From contig NVVO01000024.1 of assembly GCA_002733385.1 (NCBI GenBank), forward strand, positions 813 to 11,165: DNA of 10,353 nucleotides, in the 5' to 3' direction. Below are positions 6,686 through 10,353 of this stretch, piece by piece. The notes beneath the pieces were generated by a model. That model made no database searches and was not told the DNA's origin. It worked only from the letters and a program-made list of their open reading frames with translations. The first letter of the stretch is position 1. Each line of letters begins with the position of its first letter. A program made the translations under genes and the position numbers. Source of the stretch: Robiginitomaculum sp. GTDB taxonomy: Bacteria > Pseudomonadota > Alphaproteobacteria > Caulobacterales > Maricaulaceae.

Positions 6686-7709
6686 GGTTTTGTTTTAAAC
6701 GCGACGTATTGGGTTTAACTTCAATATTGTGGCGTTTACGGGCTAGATATAGGCGTTTACCTGGGAAGTCCAAGACAAAATCTCGCCCTTCAAATAGGTC
6801 AACACCAGCTATCACCAGTGGGTATTTGCCGTAATTATTGACGGGAAAATTATCAAAATTCATGACGAGAAACTCATGATTTTTTAGCCTAACCCCGCCA
6901 ATAAATGTTTGTTCAAGTTTCACCCTTATGCGGGGCTTAAACGTACCAATGGAACCTTGAACAACCCACTCTTCGCGCAGGCGCCGGCGCTCTTTGGCAA
7001 GATTTGTACCCTTGACACTCATCCAGTTAATGGCCGAAAAATTGGAGCCGGTGTCCAGTAATGTCGGAATGTGTAAACTCCCAATTTTTGTATAGGTAAA
7101 CAAAAGACCATATTTATCTACCGGATAGGGGTTGTCCTCTAGCTTGACTGTAATCCAGTTTCTGTATTTCGACTTGGTGAATTTCGGCAACCGGCTGATT
7201 TTTACGCGAGAATTCTTATGGCTAAAAGCGAAGACCATCTGCTTAAACACGTCCATACCCAATATGCCGTCGATTTGCAGTGCCTCGGCATCTTTCCAAT
7301 CTTTGAGGACAATAATGGTATGGTCTCGAAAAACATGTCCGGCAAATTCCAGTGTGTCTACGGACGTACTGGGCCGAAAACTTGAAGCCGTGATACCGTT
7401 GATAAATTTTTTCTCGCCGCTGTTTTTAAGTTTCAACCGGACGCGGGTTTTGTTAAAAATACTGGTGCGTGAGGCCGCCGTATCGACCATAAATCTAAAT
7501 GGGCCATCGCCGTTGATTGCCACCTCTATGATATATTGGCCATTTTCAGTGCGTTCAAAAGCAATCATTTGGCTGTGGCGCAGATTTGGCTTTGTGTTGG
7601 CAAAGGCAAATGTAGAAAACAAAATGACGAAAACTAAAGGAAACAGGGAAACCCATGCAAACAGGCTGGTAGGTTTTCGTATAGCTATAATCACACCCAA
7701 AGCAGTCAT
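6681..7709 (-). CDS. Two-domain retropepsin-like aspartic protease, exported or membrane-anchored
   Basis: 342 aa from the ATG at 7709. An ATG two codons earlier (7715) directly abuts AAAGGA (7721-7716), too close to be initiated from it, while the 7709 ATG lies 6 nt after AAGGA. Residues about 12-38 are a long hydrophobic segment ending AFA-N, a signal peptide or membrane anchor. Two homologous-looking halves follow, each with an aspartic protease active-site motif: FMVDTAAS (Asp76) and LLDTGS (Asp219). Each is followed later by the paired hydrophobic-Gly motif, IDGILGMDVF (146-155) and LVIAGVDLF (297-305), and by a closing strand segment (VFAFSHK, FVLDFPGK). Two lobes in one chain recall pepsin, whereas typical bacterial and retroviral retropepsins are single-lobe dimers. 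The substrate is unknown. Probably co-transcribed with the beta-barrel gene 66 nt upstream. Confidence 0.82.
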   Translation of the reverse strand: MTALGVIIAIRKPTSLFAWVSLFPLVFVILFSTFAFANTKPNLRHSQMIAFERTENGQYIIEVAINGDGPFRFMVDTAASRTSIFNKTRVRLKLKNSGEKKFINGITASSFRPSTSVDTLEFAGHVFRDHTIIVLKDWKDAEALQIDGILGMDVFKQMVFAFSHKNSRVKISRLPKFTKSKYRNWITVKLEDNPYPVDKYGLLFTYTKIGSLHIPTLLDTGSNFSAINWMSVKGTNLAKERRRLREEWVVQGSIGTFKPRIRVKLEQTFIGGVRLKNHEFLVMNFDNFPVNNYGKYPLVIAGVDLFEGRDFVLDFPGKRLYLARKRHNIEVKPNTSRLKQNQ

Positions 7710-7715
7710 AGGCAT

Positions 7716-7721
7716 TCCTTT
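7716..7721 (-). promoter_or_regulatory. Ribosome-binding site that decides the aspartic protease start
   Basis: AAAGGA on the - strand touches the ATG at 7715 with no spacer but is well placed for the next in-frame ATG at 7709. Confidence 0.6.
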
Positions 7722-7775
7722 ACGCAGAAAATTCTAACATATATTTGGCCAGATGACCAGACATGTGTTTAAAAT

Positions 7776-8591
7776 TCAATAGCGCGACCATATGGCAATA
7801 AAAAACGCTTTTTCCTTGACTATATTCTTGCCTGCCACGGTTTGGTACATACCTATCTGGTAAGAGGTTTTGGCGCTCCGGTCATAAACAAGAGAGCCTT
7901 GTAGTTTCAAGCGGGTATTGCGCCGGGCGATTTCGAACTCTGCTTCGCTGGCTGTGTAAAATCCTTGCGCCAATATTTGGATGTTTTTTACTGGCCGCCA
8001 CCCGGTCGTGGCATCAAGCCGCCACTCGTCCGGGAAATTTCCCGGCCTAAACCGCCGCGCCGCTTGTAAATCGATAAACCCGTCGCGTTTTGCCAGTTTG
8101 AAGCTACGCCCCAACAAAGCCCTGGCTTCGTAATGGGTGGTGCCAAATCCCAGATCCGCATCTGCAATGGCTTCACCGGCCCCGGCAAACAAAACACCGC
8201 CTTGGGCAGATATGACAGTTTTATCGTCGTCCCAGAGTAAATGGCGCAGCCCGAGGTAACTTTCGCCTAACCCGGAAAAGTTGACATCATCTACCCCGGC
8301 GCGAAACTGAATGTCTTGAAAACTGGACTGTAACACCAAAGTGGTCTTGGCGGTGAGGCCGTGTTCCATATACACCGCCCCTTCAAACTTGGAAAAACTG
8401 ACAGCTTGGCTGGCGTCACCGTTCTCGTCAAAGGCCTGGCTTGCATTGTCGAATAAAGAGGTGGAAATAACCTGGCCCGCGCCAGCTTCGGTGGGCCAGG
8501 CACCGGCGCTGGCTTGTAAGGGGAATGCCGCACATAAAATCCACGCCAGCCCAAAAGCCCAAATAGAAAAGCCTCTATTCTTAGCATGCAT
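7776..8591 (-). CDS. Predicted outer-membrane beta-barrel protein, function unknown
   Basis: 271 aa. The start at 8591 is chosen because it places a classical signal peptide at the N-terminus (MHAKNR, hydrophobic core about 8-26, ASA before GAWPTEAG). GAGGGGG lies 11 nt upstream, a rather long gap. The frame is open to 8813, but the extra codons run through the divergent promoter region and into NAD kinase. The mature protein is rich in short alternating polar/hydrophobic strands (for example TTLVLQSSFQDIQFRAG, SYQIGMYQTV) with Gly/Asp/Asn turns. It ends in FFIAIWSRY, with a C-terminal aromatic residue as expected for BAM-inserted barrels. I do not recognise a specific family. The 5' leader carries an 8-8-8 palindrome next to the ribosome-binding site. 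The aspartic protease gene follows 66 nt downstream on the same strand. Confidence 0.75.
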   Translation of the reverse strand: MHAKNRGFSIWAFGLAWILCAAFPLQASAGAWPTEAGAGQVISTSLFDNASQAFDENGDASQAVSFSKFEGAVYMEHGLTAKTTLVLQSSFQDIQFRAGVDDVNFSGLGESYLGLRHLLWDDDKTVISAQGGVLFAGAGEAIADADLGFGTTHYEARALLGRSFKLAKRDGFIDLQAARRFRPGNFPDEWRLDATTGWRPVKNIQILAQGFYTASEAEFEIARRNTRLKLQGSLVYDRSAKTSYQIGMYQTVAGKNIVKEKAFFIAIWSRY

Positions 8592-8609
8592 TAACCGCAC
8601 CACCCCCTC

Positions 8610-8633
8610 ATTACGACACCCCGTAGTCGTAAT
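8610..8633. promoter_or_regulatory. Palindrome in the leader of the beta-barrel gene
   Basis: ATTACGAC (8610-8617), an 8-nt spacer, then GTCGTAAT (8626-8633): perfect 8-bp arms. On the - strand it lies downstream of the candidate promoter and directly abuts GAGGGGG and the ATG at 8591. It could be a DNA operator for a dimeric regulator or an RNA hairpin affecting ribosome access. Confidence 0.5.
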
Positions 8634-8651
8634 TCTTTCTCCCACAATCCT

Positions 8652-8680
8652 ATTTAACCTTTGATTTACACCAAGGTCAA
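8652..8680 (-). promoter_or_regulatory. Candidate promoter of the beta-barrel gene
   Basis: On the - strand, TTGACC (8680-8675), 17 nt, then TTAAAT (8657-8652). The -35 matches five of six consensus bases. The leader would be about 54 nt and would include the 8610-8633 palindrome. Confidence 0.5.
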
Positions 8681-8689
8681 TTGTATTAG
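8661..8689 (+). promoter_or_regulatory. Candidate promoter of NAD kinase, consistent with a leaderless transcript
   Basis: TTGATT (8661-8666), 17 nt, then TATTAG (8684-8689). The predicted start, 7-8 nt after the -10, coincides with the A of the ATG at 8697. It is interlocked with the opposite promoter at 8652-8680. Confidence 0.45.
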
Positions 8690-8696
8690 AATATAT

Positions 8697-9485
8697 ATGG
8701 CTCGCAAAATCACCAAATATGAAAACATAGCTTTCATCAGCACGGCGAATCTTGAGGCAAAACGAGCCTTGTCCCGGCTTGTCAAAATTTACGGAAATTG
8801 CGATCCTGCCCACGCGGATGTCATTGCCGTGCTTGGCGGCGACGGGTTTATGCTGGAGACTTTGCGTAAATATATGACATTGTTAAGCCGGGGTCTTCCT
8901 GTTTACGGTATGAACCAAGGAACAATTGGGTTTTTGATGAACCAGTCTAACACCGAAAGCTTGACCGAGCGGTTGAACAAAGCCCGTTCCGCAAAAATTA
9001 GGCCACTGCAAATGAAAGCCACTGCACGCGGCGGGGAATTCAAGGCGTTGGCAATTAACGAAATTTCCTTATTGCGCCAGACCCGCCAAGCGGCCCATAT
9101 TCGGATATCTATTGACGGCGAAGTGCGCATGGAGCGTTTAATGGCCGACGGGATTCTCATTGCAACCCCGGCAGGGTCTACCGCCTATAATCTATCTGCC
9201 CACGGCCCGGTCATCCCGCTTGGTTCGGACGTTCTGGCGCTCACCCCCATTAGCGCCTTCAGGCCAAGGCGGTGGCGCGGTGCCTTGCTCAAAAATACGG
9301 CCAAGGTCAAATTTGAAATCCTGGACGCCGATAAAAGACCCGTAAGCGCAGTGGCGGACAGCAGTGAATTTCGCGATGTCACAAGTGTCGAGGTTGAACA
9401 AGCCAGTAATATAGAGTTTAACCTGTTGTTTGATAAAGGCCACGAGTTAGACGAAAAAATCCTGCGCGAGCAATTTTCTGTATGA
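8697..9485 (+). CDS. nadK: NAD kinase
   Basis: 262 aa, usual for alphaproteobacterial NAD kinases. The enzyme phosphorylates NAD to NADP with ATP (or polyphosphate) in the cytoplasm and is the sole route to NADP. Motifs in order: LGGDG (46-50) with the catalytic Asp49, GMNQGTIGFL (71-80), NE (121-122) of NEISLLR, and DGILIATPAGSTAY (151-164), where the commonest form has TPTGSTAY. The ATG at 8697 is favoured because the sequence from MARKITKYENIAF matches the expected beginning. An in-frame TTG at 8661 coincides with the candidate -35 box and has no ribosome-binding site. No Shine-Dalgarno sequence precedes 8697 either, which with the promoter position suggests leaderless translation. No clear terminator follows. 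Confidence 0.95.
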   Translation: MARKITKYENIAFISTANLEAKRALSRLVKIYGNCDPAHADVIAVLGGDGFMLETLRKYMTLLSRGLPVYGMNQGTIGFLMNQSNTESLTERLNKARSAKIRPLQMKATARGGEFKALAINEISLLRQTRQAAHIRISIDGEVRMERLMADGILIATPAGSTAYNLSAHGPVIPLGSDVLALTPISAFRPRRWRGALLKNTAKVKFEILDADKRPVSAVADSSEFRDVTSVEVEQASNIEFNLLFDKGHELDEKILREQFSV

Positions 9486-9568
9486 ATGTGGTAAATTGGC
9501 TTGTGTTCTTGAATTGGAACCCTGTTTCTAAGCCTCATATACCAGCTAAGTGCGTAGCCTGCATCTGT

Positions 9569-9593
9569 GTAAAAAAGCGTAAAAAACCCGTAA
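9569..9593 (+). promoter_or_regulatory. Helically phased A-tracts / UP-element-like sequence
   Basis: GTAAAAAA at 9569, GTAAAAAA at 9579 and GTAAA at 9590 are spaced 10 and 11 bp apart, one helical turn each. They end about 7 bp before the TTGACC box at 9601. Such A-tracts bend DNA and can bind the RNA polymerase alpha C-terminal domain. Confidence 0.5.
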
Positions 9594-9600
9594 ACTCTTG

Positions 9601-9628
9601 TTGACCTGTACGAATCTCCTGTTATGTT
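9601..9628 (+). promoter_or_regulatory. Candidate main promoter of the rpsL-rpsG (str) operon
   Basis: TTGACC (9601-9606), 16 nt, then TATGTT (9623-9628), followed by CCCGC. The -35 matches five of six bases and the A-tract context supports a strong growth-linked promoter. The leader would be about 264 nt. Confidence 0.6.
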
Positions 9629-9796
9629 CCCGCTCGCTGGAGGAATTGACTGTCAGGTCCGTGAGACTTGAGACCCTTTTCTTGGCGGAAAATTTGTATA
9701 TTTGTCCTTGGTTCCGGTAAAATTATCGGGAGCGGGGGCGGTTTTGCGTAAAACGTCTTGTTTTGAGCCTATTTACTGGGTGATGAGGCGGTTATT

Positions 9797-9825
9797 TTGC
9801 GCGTTTTGTGCAGGGTTCATATGAT
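9797..9825 (+). promoter_or_regulatory. Candidate second promoter of rpsL-rpsG
   Basis: TTGCGC (9797-9802), 17 nt, then TATGAT (9820-9825). The -10 matches five of six bases, the -35 only three. It would give a leader of about 66 nt. Confidence 0.35.
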
Positions 9826-9898
9826 GTGAGCCTGATAGTTTAGTTGAGGGGCCTTGCAAGAGGCGCGGAACGAACGAAGTGAGAGACAGGGAAGTATA

Positions 9899-10270
9899 AT
9901 GCCAACAGTATCACAGCTTATTCGGAAACCCCGGAAGCCAAAGCCAAAGCGGAACAAGGTTCCAGCTATGGAAGCATGTCCGCAAAAGCGCGGCGTGTGT
10001 ACACGTGTTTATACCACAACGCCGAAAAAGCCGAACTCGGCCCTGCGTAAAGTGGCAAAAGTGCGTTTGACCAATGGTTTTGAGGTTGTGAGCTATATCC
10101 CCGGTGAGGGCCATAACCTGCAAGAGCATAGTGTTGTGCTCATCCGTGGTGGTCGTGTGAAAGACTTGCCTGGTGTTCGCTATCACGTTCTACGTGGTGT
10201 GCTTGATACCCAGGGGGTTAAAGACCGTCGCCAGCGCCGTTCCAAATACGGCACCAAACGTCCTAAGTAG
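9899..10270 (+). CDS. rpsL: 30S ribosomal protein S12
   Basis: 123 aa, the usual bacterial length. S12 sits at the decoding centre and governs tRNA selection accuracy. The start at 9899 (MPTVSQLIRKP) is the conserved one, with GGGA (9889-9892) 6 nt upstream; an upstream in-frame TTG at 9854 would add a non-conserved tail. Highly conserved blocks are visible: CPQKRGVCTRVYTTTPKKPNSALRK (27-51), GEGHNLQEHSVVLIRGGRVKDLPGVRYH (69-96) and RSKYGTKRPK at the end. Lys43 and Lys88, the usual sites of streptomycin-resistance changes, are both lysine, so the allele looks sensitive. Asp89, the methylthiolation site modified by RimO in E. coli, is present. It is the first gene of the str operon, with rpsG 12 nt downstream. 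Confidence 0.98.
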   Translation: MPTVSQLIRKPRKPKPKRNKVPAMEACPQKRGVCTRVYTTTPKKPNSALRKVAKVRLTNGFEVVSYIPGEGHNLQEHSVVLIRGGRVKDLPGVRYHVLRGVLDTQGVKDRRQRRSKYGTKRPK

Positions 10271-10282
10271 AGAGTATATATT

Positions 10283-10353
10283 ATGTCACGTCGTCACCGC
10301 GCTGAAAAACGGGAAGTTTTACCAGATCCAAAGTTTGGGGATATTGTCCTGAC
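10283..10353 (+). CDS. rpsG: 30S ribosomal protein S7, N-terminal part (runs off the window)
   Basis: The first 23 codons are present (MSRRHRAEKREVLPDPKFGD, then IVL) and the frame is open to the window edge. S7 nucleates assembly of the 30S head by binding 16S rRNA, and in some bacteria it represses its own operon. The 12-nt gap after rpsL is much shorter than the roughly 100-nt rpsL-rpsG gap of E. coli that carries the S7 autoregulatory site, so that form of control cannot be located here. The ribosome-binding site is weak (GAGAG about 8 nt upstream). Confidence 0.96.
   Translation, partial: MSRRHRAEKREVLPDPKFGDIVL

Larger units (their letters stand above)
9486..9898 (+). other. Long leader/intergenic region upstream of the str operon
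   Basis: 413 bp without a gene. It holds phased A-tracts (9569-9593), two candidate promoters, a small hairpin (CCGGTA AAAT TATCGG, 9714-9729, one wobble pair) and the rpsL ribosome-binding site (GGGA, 9889-9892). No strong terminator for nadK is visible; GGCTT...AAGCC around 9500-9534 has a loop of about 25 nt and is unconvincing. Confidence 0.6.

Noticed and set aside
7132..7737. 201-codon + strand frame antisense to the aspartic protease
   Set aside because: It lies almost wholly inside the protease gene, lacks a ribosome-binding site and has no protein-family features. The protease strand shows catalytic motifs.
8592..8813. N-terminal extension of the beta-barrel protein from 8813
   Set aside because: It overlaps NAD kinase and both promoters and would bury the signal peptide inside the protein.
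9854..9898. rpsL starting from the TTG at 9854
   Set aside because: S12 is highly conserved from MPTVSQL, and the good ribosome-binding site is directly before 9899.
1..10353. CRISPR array, insertion sequence, phage or toxin-antitoxin system
   Set aside because: No regularly spaced direct repeats, transposase or integrase motifs, terminal inverted repeats or small paired genes were seen.

Overview
The window looks like an alphaproteobacterial chromosome of moderate GC. The strongest evidence is a str-operon start (rpsL followed 12 nt later by rpsG, whose product begins MSRRHRAEKREVLPDPKFGD, as in alphaproteobacteria). An alphaproteobacterial-type NAD kinase, a fumarylacetoacetate-hydrolase/VOC gene pair and an S9 peptidase agree with this. 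A marine Caulobacterales/Maricaulales-like lineage would fit, but that is an inference.

Layout. Positions 1-23 are a strong rho-independent terminator of a gene outside the window, followed at about 60-121 by a degenerate tRNA-like element. Next come a Tat-exported intradiol dioxygenase (227-874, +), a 471-bp AT-rich spacer with no supportable gene, and a secreted S9 prolyl-oligopeptidase-type peptidase (1346-3325, +). selO (4894-3437, -) is transcribed divergently from a two-gene aromatic-catabolism unit, a VOC/glyoxalase-fold protein (5046-5591, +) and a fumarylacetoacetate hydrolase (5659-6672, +). The selO/VOC divergent region carries a 7-4-7 palindrome over the candidate -35 elements. 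The FAH gene converges on a two-domain retropepsin-like aspartic protease (7709-6681, -), and one hairpin spans both stop codons. Upstream of the protease on the same strand is a predicted outer-membrane beta-barrel protein (8591-7776, -). This is divergent from NAD kinase (8697-9485, +), and the two genes have interlocked candidate promoters. NAD kinase is probably leaderless. A 413-bp region then holds two candidate promoters for rpsL-rpsG, with phased A-tracts in front of the first.

How the genes work together. The VOC and FAH genes probably form an operon that acts late in tyrosine/homogentisate-type ring catabolism. The dioxygenase at the left edge also attacks aromatic rings but belongs to a different (intradiol) chemistry, and no direct link is visible. 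The beta-barrel and aspartic protease genes may be co-transcribed, and both products are predicted to act in the envelope. NAD kinase and ribosomal proteins are housekeeping. I see no CRISPR array, intact insertion sequence, phage gene or obvious new defence system. The most interesting items are regulatory architecture (palindromes, interlocked promoters, leaderless start) and the two-domain bacterial aspartic protease.
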